64,000 bases of DNA from Branchiostoma floridae (taxonomy: Eukaryota > Chordata > Leptocardii > Amphioxiformes > Branchiostomatidae): positions 19,538,692 through 19,602,691 of the forward strand of contig NC_049986.1 of the NCBI RefSeq assembly GCF_000003815.2. Reading direction: 5' to 3'. Below, piece after piece: positions 1 to 13,700 of this stretch (within the stretch, counting starts at the first letter, position 1; each line of letters begins with the position of its first letter). A program made the position numbers and the translations under genes. The notes under the pieces were generated by a model. It saw only the letters and a list, made by a program, of their open reading frames with translations. It was not told the origin of the DNA and searched no databases.

Positions 1-1761
1 TTCCTCTTGCCGTCGTATTGGCATCTACTAGTGCTGGTTGATAACTAATAATGGTCTTACCTGTGTTCTGACTTCGTTGGTAGATCGATAAAACCTTCAA
101 TAGTCTAGGAAATCGGCTTAGATAAATAAAAGACCCTCCTGTCGCATGACGCTGACCAAAATGGCTCAGGCGGGTCAGCACTTCCGGCGGTGAAAGGTCA
201 AAGTTTAGATACCTGATTACCCCACTTGAAAAAAATGCCGACAGCAGCATATGGCTTTTTCGAGTGTCCCTGTTGACTTTTGAATACTGTATTTCTCAAA
301 TATTGACATTGTACGCGTCTTTGGGTCATGGAGTGGTTTTTTGCACCTATTCGATACACCAAAAAGCTGTTAACGTTATATCCTAAATTAACATGTAGTT
401 CGTCATAGTGTTCTATTCACATGTCGTTGTGGAATTTATGATAGTGCTACCTGTATGCAGTCCCTTGGATTTAAAGCTTCCGTGTAAATGCTCAGGCCAG
501 AAACCGGCGGCCTCTGTTCCTCCCTTTGCTGTTTGCTAGTCAGTTTGGTTCTCAGCTACTTATGTGCGTCTCCTAGTGCGAGGCACGTCTATGAACATTG
601 ACATGATGAGCACAACAAGTTTAAACTTTAAAGTCTAGAATGAGGTAACGGTTAACCTGTTCTCCCAACTGAAGGAAATATAGAAATCTATCATTAAGAA
701 TCACGCTGTAACTTATATTAAAAACATCTTTCTAAATTTACATGGATGACGTTTACATATATGTTCATTACTGTCGAGTGTCGTAGTTTGAAGAAGACAA
801 CAATTGGCAGTGTTTTTACAGTTCTAAGCATTCAAAACTATGGGTCATCGATTTGTAACAAACTCGCATTCTATCAAAGTCAGATGGGAACAACAACGGC
901 TTTCCAGAACAGATGGTAAAAATAGCAATCAATAAGTTTTTTTTTTTCATTGCTTTATTTATAGAAGAGTTTATCTGCAAAATCACGGCCGAAGGCACAT
1001 ACAGTCTCAAAATAAGAGTAAGGTCATTCAGTACATAACATTGGTTTCTAATCTACTACAAGGTACTGTGTTTACTAGTGTAGGGTTTGACTTCTTCTTT
1101 GTAGGCAGTGGTTGATGAATTGTCCGACTTTCTGCAAATTGAGTGAGTTTGTGCTTGGAGTAACAATGTAGTCTTTTGCTGATCTCCTATGTTTAAAGTT
1201 CGGCTTTATTAGTATCTATATGTAAAGAATCATTCACAAAACTATACGTTAGTAAAACAAAGGGGATAAGTTTTGTAAACGACCAGAAGTTTCAGGTAGC
1301 ACCCACTGTCTTTCGCCAGTAATTTATAAAGATAACGGATGCCACAGTATCGGAAATGTCTGACAAATTACAAAACTTATCCACCTGCTGGTCAAGTTTT
1401 GTAGCTTTTGTATTGTCTACCCTATTACCTGGATGTCTAACCAGCATTGACGTGTAAAGGGTTATTGTTCTACTATATATGTTGGTAACGTAAATATTGT
1501 ACATATATTCGTTGTCAATAAGGACCTACGAATAGGATGTTGGAGTTTCTTTTTCATAACAAGCTGTAGTTAAGCCTCACCTGCTTACGTTTCGATGCCT
1601 ATCAGACATCAAAAACTCTGAGGCGTCGAAACGCAATCGCGTGAGATACATTACTGGCTGAGTAAAAGAAAACTCCAACATCCTATGTTCATCCTATGTC
1701 ACAGGCCAGACGTGAGATGTAATTATCCTGGTCAAACGATAAAGCTAAGCTAAACTCAGAA
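1..1761. other. 3' flank of gene A, no gene seen
   Basis: No convincing coding exon is visible on either strand. The stretch is AT-rich. About 1283-1440 resembles a diverged copy of the interspersed repeat whose end reads TTACCTGGATGTCTAACC, seen again near 2970, 34540 and 38400. TTTATT words on the plus strand (about 955 and 1206) could serve as minus-strand poly(A) signals for gene A, but nothing decides between them. Confidence 0.5.
1530..1687. repeat. Foldback (MITE-like) hairpin
   Basis: The left arm ATAGGATGTTGGAGTTTC near 1532 is the reverse complement of GAAAACTCCAACATCCTAT near 1667-1685. A second inner pair, CGTTTCGATGCCT and AGGCGTCGAAACG, folds inside it. This looks like a short non-autonomous DNA element. 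No coding capacity is seen. Confidence 0.6.
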
Positions 1762-4700
1762 TTATTTCCGGAAGACAATTTTCTCCAGCCCCAGAAGAGG
1801 CGCCTCCACCGTGACGGACACCAGGAACGCCAGGCCGTAGGACAGAACCAAGTTTCCCAGGAAGAAATAGATCTGGAATGAAATAAACCAATAGACGTAC
1901 AGTCGTAAGACGTTACAGAATTCATTTTAACACAATCCCTTAAAAATGACATCAACTTAAAGCAAACAAATGAATAAAACGAAAACAAAACTAGCAAAAG
2001 ACAGCCCCAAACCATGATTGTTACTGGCAGTGACTGTAGTACATGTACCTACGCCTGTAGGAGAGATGGGCACTATTGTCACATCTTAGGTAGGGTTAGG
2101 GGTACGTATGTGTACCTACCACAGTGAGAGTTGAGTAGTGTAGGGTGACCTCCCGGGTATAGAACGCCACGTAGCTGACTATGGTAGGGTTAGGGGTGTG
2201 GGTAGGGTTAGGGTTAGGGGTATGGGTAGGGGTACGATTAGTGTTAGGGGTACGGATGGGGTACGGGTAGGATTCGGGGTATGGGTAGGGTTAGCATATT
2301 ACATGTACCTACCACGGTGGGTGTGTTATAGTACATGTACCTACCACGGTAAGAGTTGAGTAGTGTAGGGTAACCTCCCGAGTGTAGAAAGCCACATAGA
2401 TGACCATGGGGTGCACCAGGTAGGCGCAGTACGTCAGCCGGCTCAGCGGCACCCACAGCTCCCACGATAGGAACGTGTTCACCAGTCCTGTAGGAGAGAT
2501 GGGCACTATTGTCATATCTTATGATCTTGTTTAATCCCAAATAATTTCAAGTATTGTTTGTGGTACGTCTGTCTGTCTGGACACATATAGTACGTCTGTA
2601 CGTCTCTGTCTGTTTCTCCCTGTCTCTCTGTATCTCTGTCTCTCTATCTCTCCCTCCCCCTCTCTCTCCCCCCTCTCTCTCTCCCTGTCTTGATCTAATA
2701 ATCTATATCTATTTATTTCTCCCTCCCTGTCTATATCTGTGCATAACCAATATGCACAACTCAGTGTTAGTGGTCGACAACCAGGCTACGCAGTAAAAGT
2801 CAAGTCACGATAAAATACAACTTCTTCCCAGCGAACTTTACCTAAACAAAAAGAACGCAACTCATACGACCTTGCATATTCGCATTCGTGTGACCAATCC
2901 CTAGTATGAGACAGGGACGGCCACATAGCAATATGAGTAATAAGGGTTCAACATGTCCAGTTTTCCTTATTACCTGGATGTCTACCCTTCATCGACGCGC
3001 TACAAAACAGTATTGACGAAAGCATTACCTCCATATCCGTAGAAGCAGGCTAGCACCATCCAGCCCAGCGCCATGCCCCACACGGCCCGGTGCACGCTGA
3101 GGTAGAACGCGTTCTCGGAGTTGGTCATGACGGTCCCGTGGTAGGTGCCGTACAGTCCGTACAGCACGGCTAGGGCAGTGGCGGTGGCGACCGCCCAGCC
3201 AACAGGAGCGACTATCATCATAGTCTGGAACAAAAGAAGAAATGAATGTGATAAGTCTTAAGTTTTAATGGACTAACTTATCAGTACCATATTCAGGCCT
3301 AATGGACTAACATGTCAATACCATGGTCATATCCAATGGACCAACATATCAGTACAACATACAGCACGGCTAGGGCAGTGGCGGTAGCGACGGCCCAGTC
3401 AAAAGGAGTGACGATCATCATAGTCTGGAACAAAAGAAATGGAGGTGATTAGTCAGATTTACGGTGCATGCTGAGGTAGAACGCGTTCTCGGAGTTGGCC
3501 ATGACGGTGCCGTGGTAGGTTCCATACAGCCCGTACAGCACGGCTAGGGCAGTGGCGGTGGCGACGGCCCAGCCAACGGGAGCAACAATCACCATAGTCT
3601 GGAACAAAAGAAATGATTAGTCAGATGTACGGTGCACAATGAGGTAGAACGCGTTCTCGGAGTTGGTCATGACGGTACCGCGGTAGGTTCCATACAGCCC
3701 GTACAGCACGGCTAGGGCAGTGGCGGTGGCGACCGCCAAGCCAACGGGTGTCTGGAACATATCATCATCATCAACACCATCATCAACGTCATCATCATCA
3801 TCATCATCTTTCATGGCAAAGGAACATGTTGTTATTAATACGTTACTCTTGTTGAGCCACCAGATAATGGCAACCGGTTAACCCGCTGTGCTCAGGAAAC
3901 GCCCCCGTCACCGATTTACTGTACGTTTAGTTATCCCTTGCCTGAGTGGAGCTAACCCTCCTCGCTCCGCTGTCTGCTCCGCCGTGCCGAACTTCGGATG
4001 CAGGTCGCCGAACTTCGGGTGCCTTCGCTCGGAACTCGCCGACGTTCAGCACCCGATCGGATGATCCCGAGGACTAGTACTTCATTTCGGGCTACACTCA
4101 AAACACCACCCCGGACAGTTAACAACAATTCCTTCGCCTACTGTCTATGAGTCTAATAAAGCGAACTTCGGTCCGACTGTATGAATGGCCATGCCAGGAA
4201 GTTCTGACTCACCTTTCGGTTGACAGAGCTTCCCTTGATCCTGACCATCAGCCACCCGACCGCCATGCCGACCAGGTACGGACCGATCCGGCACCACGGC
4301 TTCAGGTAGTAGTGCTCCATCCACTCCGGCCTGGACGGGAAAGTCAGGTTTGATATCTATTTATTCATCTTGGAAACCGTTTGGTTGTCCCCCAAGTCGT
4401 GCGATTGATTTTCAAGGGAGCCCAGCATGGATACGAAAAGGTAAACACACGTAGCTCCAAATTGTCGATGGCTATCAGTCCATCTTATTCATGGTGGGTG
4501 TGTTTACAATAACGTCAATGCGCATGTGCAAGTTTACGACAAAATCAGTACGTTTTGCGATAGGAGAAGACGCAAAAGATGCATTTTACGACATTAGTAT
4601 GGATTTTCGGCATATATTTGCTGGTATTGAAGCTGGTTTGAACGATGCTTGAAAACTTTTTTTTTTTTTGGAATCGGCCGAAAATTGGTGCGCACGCGGA

Positions 4701-7700
4701 TGTCATCCATGGAATCAAATCAACATGGCCTTATGGCATTAAAAAGCAGTCACTGCTTGATGAAAATTCTATTAACTGCGTACATACTAATGAATCTCTT
4801 TAACGAGGTAATACAAGTAAATCATAATTAATTCATAGTTAGCTTATATATATGCTCAATATACGGGCATTAAGAATAATGCAAAGGAACAAAATGCAAT
4901 CTTCTGGATCAAACACTTGCTGATTAGTCTAATTCAATGTTGAATTAGAAAACAACGAATGATCTAAGATGACAAAAATACTTGTTAAGTTCAATCACAA
5001 TACATCATATCACCAAAAGTACAAAAATACGTATTACATTAGGAAAGTATCAGGTCAGTGTAATAAAACATAATAAAGTGAAGATAGCCGTAGGAACATC
5101 CTCGACACAACAGCGACGTGTCATGAAAGAACGTAATGCTGAACGGATGATGAACGATAAAGACAAACATGTCTTACTGTGACATTCCGTAAATACTGGG
5201 GCTGAGTTTATCATGTAAGCAGATCACCGCTGTCGCGATGAAGCTCGAGAGAAGAAGAGCCAGCTTCAAGGCAAACCCAACAGGACGCCATCTGTTGAGG
5301 TTGGAACGTGTGTTAGTGACATCAGTTACATTTGTCAGTGCATCCATCTAACCTATATAAACAAAAGGAACGTGGCAAGGGTTTATCACGTTGAAAATAC
5401 GTCACGCATCGCAAACGTGCCCGTCTTTCCGTTCTGGGACGGAAATTTGCTTATTGGGACGGAAAGTAATTCTACCCCATCTGTCCCAAAAATTACATAA
5501 ACTGTTGAAAGGGTAATTTCATAAGCTTGAAATGACACATTTAACCAGGAAAATCAACAACATGGGCTCGCGCTCCCAAACAATGAGTGGGACGGAAAAA
5601 TATTCAAGCAAGAGGCAGCCCTGCTTAGTCAATGTGTATCTTACATTGAACTACTGTCAGTCAGGCCAGGATATCAGATACGCAATTAACATTTCATTTC
5701 GTGTATTAACTTACCTGAAAATCAGATATAGGAGAGGAACGCCGATGATGAAGAACTGCATGTCGTTCGCCAGGTACCAGGACCAGCCCATGCACTGGGG
5801 ACGGAAACGGCATTACATACGAAATTATTCATTTGTCTATTCATTCAACTCAAGACGGGTGGCAGCCCCTACAACTTTTGAAAGTTGATTTCCAAGGGTG
5901 GCAAAGCAATTATAGGCTTTTTGTATAGAATGTCCGGCACCTGTAATGACTTGAAGTAGTAAAGTTAATAAGTATTTATACCCAATGTATATGACCTCTC
6001 AAGTCGCCTTATCGTTAATGACACGTGAATTTTTTTTACGTTGTATGGGTTCAATATACATGTACGTTGCTGCGTGACAAGTTTTGTACTGTGATGTTTG
6101 TTGATGAGCTACAGTGGCGGGGCTATTAACCACTTAACTACGCACGCTAACTTGACAAGAATCATACCCCTCTCTCCGGATTGACGACGTTGTTGACGTA
6201 GAGGAGGTTTTTCCACCAGTCCGCCCCGTGACAGCCAGGGTCTAGCGCCTCGCCTGGCCAGAAGGGGCCGACGAACATGTACGGGTACACGCACAGCCAC
6301 ATCATCAGCACGAACGCGTAGGGCATCGTCAGTCTGGAAGAACATCGAATGTGTTAATGAAATAATTAGACATTATACAAGGGAAAGGGCTAGTAACATT
6401 CTTGTAAGAATGTATACCGTGCTACTGAAACAACAAGGAAAGATGCTACCCTGTACATGTGTAGCACAAGCAATTACATGGTGAGCAGCATCAGTTCAGT
6501 TCAGTTCAGTTCATCCTTATCTGGTGACGCTATGAAGTTCTTCCATACGACCCTGTCGCGCATGACAGACAGGAGAATTCTAATATTGAGGTAATAGTTT
6601 TTTCATGTAGCTAGAAGAGCGATGCTACGGCGAGGCTTTATATCAGACCCTGCTGTTCTCGAAAACTGTGTTTGGTTGTGTAACGAGCAAAGGTTGGCAC
6701 CTGAGGCCTTCAGACTGAAGGCTTACCGTCTCCTTTAAAGAATAAAGAAAAGTCTAAAGTGAAGTCATCACAATCCAGTACAATAACCCGAAACTTTTCA
6801 GTGCCTTAGAGCCTTGCTTTTTGATGAATCTGAAGTTGATAACAAATGATATAAAGCCCTTTATTTACCTCCAGTATCTGTGCACGTACATCATCCAGTA
6901 CGGGATGGACTGCCCCTTCTCCCTGCTCTTCTGCATCTGCTTCAGCAGCAGGTAGGCGGTCAGCAGGCCACTGGAAGTAGGGATCGCGGATTTTAGAAAG
7001 GGGCATTGCAAAATCCACGCAGTACATTTCATCGGAAACATGATTAATGAATCATATGACAAAAGAAATGCAAGGAAGTCTGAAATATGGCGTTTTTTCT
7101 TCGTGTTTTCCACATGTAATATTCTATGCCACCATATGGTCACTGAAAAATTTTCTCGATGGCAGGCAGCTTTCTATGTATCATCATGATACATTTGTAT
7201 TTGACAATTTCAGTATGAGAATCTCATGAACAACTGACATAAGTCTTATCAACAATTGCTCTCTCACCTTAGAAAGAAGAAGGAGTCGACCGATACGAAG
7301 GCGTTTCCGACAGCCTGAAACGTGAACTGTCCAATAACCTCCAGAGCCAGCGATCCGTTATCTGGGGAGAAGACAACACAATGTACATAGTTGATGTCTT
7401 GATGGCATGGTTCATATCATATCATTATTGTCAGCTGCTTTTTCATCGTGCAGTTTTTTTTTTTGTCTTCGAGAAAGTGGATTCGTCTCTCACAAAACCA
7501 GTTTCCTGTCCATCATCAACTTTTCCGCATTTTGAAAAAAAAACTAACTTTACCAACACGGACAATAGCTGGGATTTTCACAGACAGAATGGACCCTTCA
7601 ATTGCCGCTTCCGGAACGAGACTTTAGAGACACGTAACTTCAGAAACTGAACAGTGAAACTGAAAATGTGCCAGAAAATTGAACAGAGACGGGGGTTGAC

Positions 7701-10700
7701 ACAGGTTATCTGGAACCTACGACCCGTTGGTTCAGGCATGCTAGTTCATCTTTATCAATGGATTAACCTATAACCTAAACCACGGACTTTTTTCGTAATA
7801 TTTTCAAAATATTACAGAGTGAAACTATCGCCCATCGACTTGGCGATCCCAAAGTACCCTATTTGTAGATACAACGCATATGGGGCACCCCACAGATAAA
7901 GATGAACTAACGTTAGCAAACACCTACCAATGACAGGAGAAGTGACTACGTAGGTGCGACCCAGGATGACCCAGCTCATATTGGGGAAGCGGATGCTGTG
8001 GAGACATTTTAGATACAACGAATATGGGTTACCCCACGGATAAAGGTGAACTGACGTAACAAAGACCCACCAATGACAGGTTCGGCGAAGGCGTAGGTGT
8101 GCCCCAAGATGACCCAACTCATACTGAGGAAGCGGATGCCGTGGAGACACTTGATCGCTCCGGGAGCCTGACTGGTGCTTAGGAGCTTCCCGATGTTCGT
8201 GTAGAGGGAGAAGCACAGGAGGACACGACAGGACACATCTGGGGAAGAAGTTGATAAAATTGTGTCTTAAATGAAGATTAGAAGCATTCAATATGAATGA
8301 TGATGATTATCTTAAAATATGTTCCTGCCCACATGGAATAAATGCAATAATTCGATAGTGTGACATGGGATACTAATAGCTAAGTACTATTACATGTAGT
8401 GTGACAAATGAATGTTTGGATAAACAAATAATCTGGAGCTTTGCTATCACTATATCTATTGTTTACATGCCTCTTAAAGAGTTTCGTTTTGCACAACCGT
8501 TGCTTTATTTCCTCCAACGTTTCTGTGACAGTCTGTCACCTTCCTCTGGCCGGGGAAATGCTGAGAGGTTTGCATTTCACTGCAGGTTAGTAAGGTGTCG
8601 CTGCTAACAGACGCGGTCCCAAACATCCCAATTCCAATAAAAAGACATTTGTCATCTTCAAAGACAAATTTGTCAAAGTGACAAGAAGAGGCGAATTTAC
8701 TCTGAACAAAGGGCGGTACAATTGTTTTGCAATAAAGTAATCGGTTGTTCCAAAGAATATACAACGTTTCCTATTTTGATATACATGTCTGTCTTGTGCG
8801 GAACTTACTTTCTTCCTTTGTCGCCACTGCTTCTGTTTGTTTCTGTTCAGTCGAGTTGATGAGGTGGGTCCGCTCGTTCGGCTGCTCGCTGTCGACGTGC
8901 TGATGCGATAATCCACCGTTCCTTTCGTCTTTTGGGTCCTTTGACAGTAAACAAGAAATTCTTTTATAAAGCTGACCACGCAAGCTAACATGTAACAGTA
9001 GGGATGAAACGTTGACAGAAGATACTTTGTAAGTAAGATGAAAAGAACCATATTGGCACAGTGCCCAATCCTAGCAGAAAGGGAGAAGATCATGATAAAG
9101 CACAGCAGACACGACATCGCAGACGAGCCCAGTAGCCCTGTAGTAGCCTGCATGTCAAGTGCTACCTACCAACGTTATGCAACTCCTGTATTTTGCGCTA
9201 AACAGCCGCAGCTCATATCCCCCCCCCCCCCTCCAGACCAGGAAGCCGGTCAGTCGGGCACGATGTTTGTCAGATACAGTAAGCCCCCATATGACATGAT
9301 CATTTATGAAGTGATAACCTACGTCTTTGCTTATAATAAACATATCTTCCACTCTTCTTTCTGTCATGTCTGCTACATCCGAAAGACAGATGTGATAAAA
9401 AAAAAGAAGAATCAAATTTTCAAGTCAAATTAAAAGAAATAGTGTTTCAATTTTGTTTTGTTTTACTGAGACACATCTGTGCAGGTACCCGTGCAATGGC
9501 CAAGAATGTTAGTCGTGAGTATCAAGCCAAATCATACCAAAGACTTTAAAAATGGCACATGCTAATTTCTCTGCTTGTCACTCAGCACGTTAGAAAGAGA
9601 ATGGTAGTTAACCATTAACACTAACAGTGGAATACCACACTACTGTAGTGAACGCACAAAATGGCTACAGAAACAAAGATGGGCGCCGCCCGATGCACCA
9701 TTTGGTATGGGGAGGACTTTTTTCTGAGCTGTGACGCTGAAGGTAAAGGTCGCAGGGTTGGCAATGTTTCCTCAACCGTTACGGATCTTACACAAGCGAA
9801 AACAATAAACATGACCTTTGGAAAAAAAATCCATGAAAGGAAGCGTTGTCAAGTCTTTAGTACGAAGCATTAAGCATTAATGCCTCCAAGCGGCTCAGGT
9901 CTAGGTTCTTTGTATCCTTTCTCATGCAAGATCCTTTTTTCTCAGTTATGTAGTCTTCTATGAAATAAAGGAACCAGACAATCATTGCGAGCAACAAGAA
10001 CGTATTTCGGCTAAACAAACTTGTGATGAGAAGACGGCTGCTTGCGATGGACAACAACGTCTACAGAGAGGCCTGCAATGTCTACGACTCCTGCAACGAG
10101 GATGGCTCCAACGAATACGAGGAGGCCTGCAACGTTTACGATAACTGCAACGTGGATACTTGCAATGACGGGGAGGAGGCCTGTACGGTCTCTTCGTCGA
10201 GGAGTTCGGCAGAGAGGAGGGCCCCTGGCCTGAACACCGCCACCGGAGCATCAGACTTGCCAGGAGAGTCAGGTAAGGTACCGTGCAGTTTAGGAATATT
10301 CTAGAACCAAGGAACATCAGATAAAGGCACGATTTACCGAATACTTGCAGGCCACAGTGACGATATCAAGTTCTTCTCGTGAAAAACGCAATAAAGAGAT
10401 TTTCAACCACATACCTAGTTGTACCACAATAGAAATATTTCAAGAGTATCCCAGAGATTGAGATCATGAATTTATGCATTGACCATTTTTTTCTAATATT
10501 TCTTTGCGCAACAGAAATTATGATACGCAAAACTGAACACTGTAAATGACAAATAAAAATCTATACGTCCAACAGATTTGTCTAGTTCTCAGACTAACGA
10601 CAACCGTAACGCCACCGACACTGAACGCGCCTCAGATGGGACCGCAGAGTACATCCCGGGGGTCGGTATGAAGGGCCCTGGTCAGTCCCGGGTCTGGAAC

Positions 10701-13700
10701 AGCGCCGTGCTGAAGGTCGTCATTGTGGTTATCTTCGTTCTCATCTTCTGTCTGATGGGCACTGTTATCTTTCTGGGTGGGTGCGCAGTTTTTATGGAAA
10801 ATTTCTAGTAGGAATTGCAACATTCAGTGTGGCAAAAATGTGCCATAAAGTTATCATCCATGAATTACGTTTTTTTTAAGGTCAGACATTCACGTGAACA
10901 ATTTTTAAAGGCAATTCAGTATCTTCCACTTCAAATTGAAGAATTATTTTTCGCGTTGATTTTAATAATACTAACGGAGATTATGGATGTCACCCGAAAC
11001 GTACGGAAGTAATTTTTCGTTTGGTTGTAGAGATTGAATTGTCTTCAAATAAAGTTCTTCATCTATTCATTTATTCATTCTTTCATTAATACAGCCGACG
11101 AAATGTCGGATCTTAAACTGACAGTCAGCAAGCTAGATAAGATAACGGAGAAAGCTTTGCACGATGCTGCGGCCAGCGTGGTACAGCAGGACGACTCTGA
11201 AATAGGAAAAGGGAGGAAGACACGACATCGTCAGAAGACGCTTGAAAAAATCATGACAAATCTACAAGACAAACCGAAGGAAGAGTACGCTTCGACCCAC
11301 CTATTAGGTAAGAACAAACCGTTTGTAATATATTTAGTTAGACCCGTCTCCGCTACTTAAAGTGTGCCCTAGTGGCACACATGACTTTTCAAAAAAATAA
11401 AACAAAATCACTTGTTCATGTTTACATACGATACGGATGGTACCACATTGTTAAAGACGGTTACAAGAAGTATCGTGAAGTCTGCTACAAAGCCTTCGAT
11501 ACCGCGAAGAATTTCTCCAAAGCAGCCGACACCTGCCGGGCCGACGGAGGCACCCTCGCCATGCCCCGAGACGTCGAGATCGACGCCTTCCTCGTCTCCC
11601 TGAAGAATGCGGTAGACCCGGATTACTTCTTCTGGTTTGGCTTACATGATGAGGGACAAGAGGGCAAGTGGAAGTGGATAGACGGCACCGACCTGGGGAC
11701 CGGATATAGCAAGTGGGGTGACAGGGTGTTCATCTACAATTCAGAACTTAAGGACTGCGCCTTGTACAGGGTGAAGGACTGGCTCCCATGGCTTTGTGAC
11801 TGGGCTTTTCTCTTCATCTGCCAAGTCATGCCGTCAGGTTAGTATCTTCTCACGAGCTCATGCATTTAATTCACGAATAAAAACATCGCGCTGATTGCTG
11901 AATGATGTGAATTCTTTCCGTGGTGTGACAAATTCCTAGCGAGGAATTTCGAAAACCTGTTCAAGACGATACAGCTTAGGTCAGTCTCATGGAGATTTCG
12001 TCATTGTAGACATTCGGTAGTCCTTAACAATTTGTTCGTCACAACTATCTTCGGTGTTGGTTGTGTACCTGAGTTGACAGCTAAACCATGCAAACGTAAA
12101 CAAATGTCCTTTACTTTTGCAAAATTTTAGGAAAGCATTTGCTTTAAACATTATCAATATCTACATGTATGGTAAAATCATCACAGTAGTACTAGTAAAA
12201 AGAATCGAGACAATTCATTGAATTCGTATTTCTTTCAGCAGTTCCAGGCTAGTAACCATGTGCTCAACTATGCAAAGGGACATCGACTTCTGGTGTTCTG
12301 ACATCTGGATGTGAAGATGACTTAGATGTTGCTAAGTTATGTAGAGACAGTCAACGTCCATTATATGTTGCGCCAGGTTTGCTTAGAGAACAATACACCG
12401 GCGTGTGTCTGCTTATCTACTTATGCTATAGTCTCATTTCGAAAAATGGGACACTCCGGGGCAGTTTCTGCACTTTCGGGCGTGACCACAGGAGAACATT
12501 TTCTAGCAGTCGGAGAATACAAAATGCCGCATATAGTAGTATGATATTTGAATATTTTTTTATGTTAGGAAAGTGGTCATGAGCTGTGATAATGGAAATT
12601 TCTTTTTTATATCTGAGTCATTATTCAAATATGACTGATTCTTTAAACAGTACGTGTAAGCACTTATTTGTCGCTGTAATCGCCAAATGCAATCAAGATA
12701 CATTTTCAAACTGACTCAATTGTATCTTTGGCGATACCCCCTGAATATGCAACGAAATACAGAAGCCACATATTCACATGTGGTCAATTAATGCATCAAG
12801 CTTAGCCTTTTATGTTGTGGGATGATATTTTAATACGTGCCTGATTATAGAAATTTCAGGTACAGTGAAACCTGTCCGAGCAACCACCTGGCGCGGGCAA
12901 CCACCTGCCGTCAGAGGACACATTGAAACAGTCCCGTCCATTTTTACATAGTTAAGACCCCCTCCCAAGCAACCACCTGTCTTCCCCAACCGGCAACCAC
13001 TTTTTTACAGTCCCAAAGGGGCATTCAACCTGCCCCAACCAACCAAAATTGATTGACAGCAGCTAGCAGCCAGTTTATATGAAGAATTATGTACTAGGCA
13101 CAGTTACCCTGGACTTCTTTTCTTTATGTAAGGGAATATCAGTCAAGCATATTGACAATGTGCACCGTGCAAATTGATTATCAGTGAAAATTTTGACATC
13201 CTGGTAGAGAAATTGAAAGCACTTGTTTGGGCTGTTCAAGGAAACAGACAACTACAAAACAAACCATTTTTGATTGTTAGAACTCAGCTCTGATTGTTAA
13301 ACAATGGTTTCTTGACATAACAGCATGGGGATTGAAAACTGTGCATCTCTTGTAGATATGTTTCCTGACAACTAACTGAAAGGTGTATATCATGCGAACC
13401 GTATCATTTATTATTTTTGTTCGCCAACCAACTTGTCGGGAGCAACCACCTGTCCTCGGCAACCATTTTTGCTCGGTCCCTTGAGTGGTTGCTCAGGACA
13501 GGTTTGACTGTATATGTAAAATGAATACATTGAAACAGTCATTCACTGAGAAGAGCATACTTAGTCAGAAATGTCAATATGCACCAGAGGGTAGCATTTG
13601 TGAGCAATTGCTGGGTATTACCTATATTATAATAGCTATTCCCCACATTTGGTGCGGAAAGGAATTTAACCTCTAACTTTTTGTCTGAGCTGTGAAGCAG

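Noticed and set aside
2181-2295. True chromosome end
   Set aside because: The tract is degenerate, only about 115 bases, and genes continue normally on both sides.
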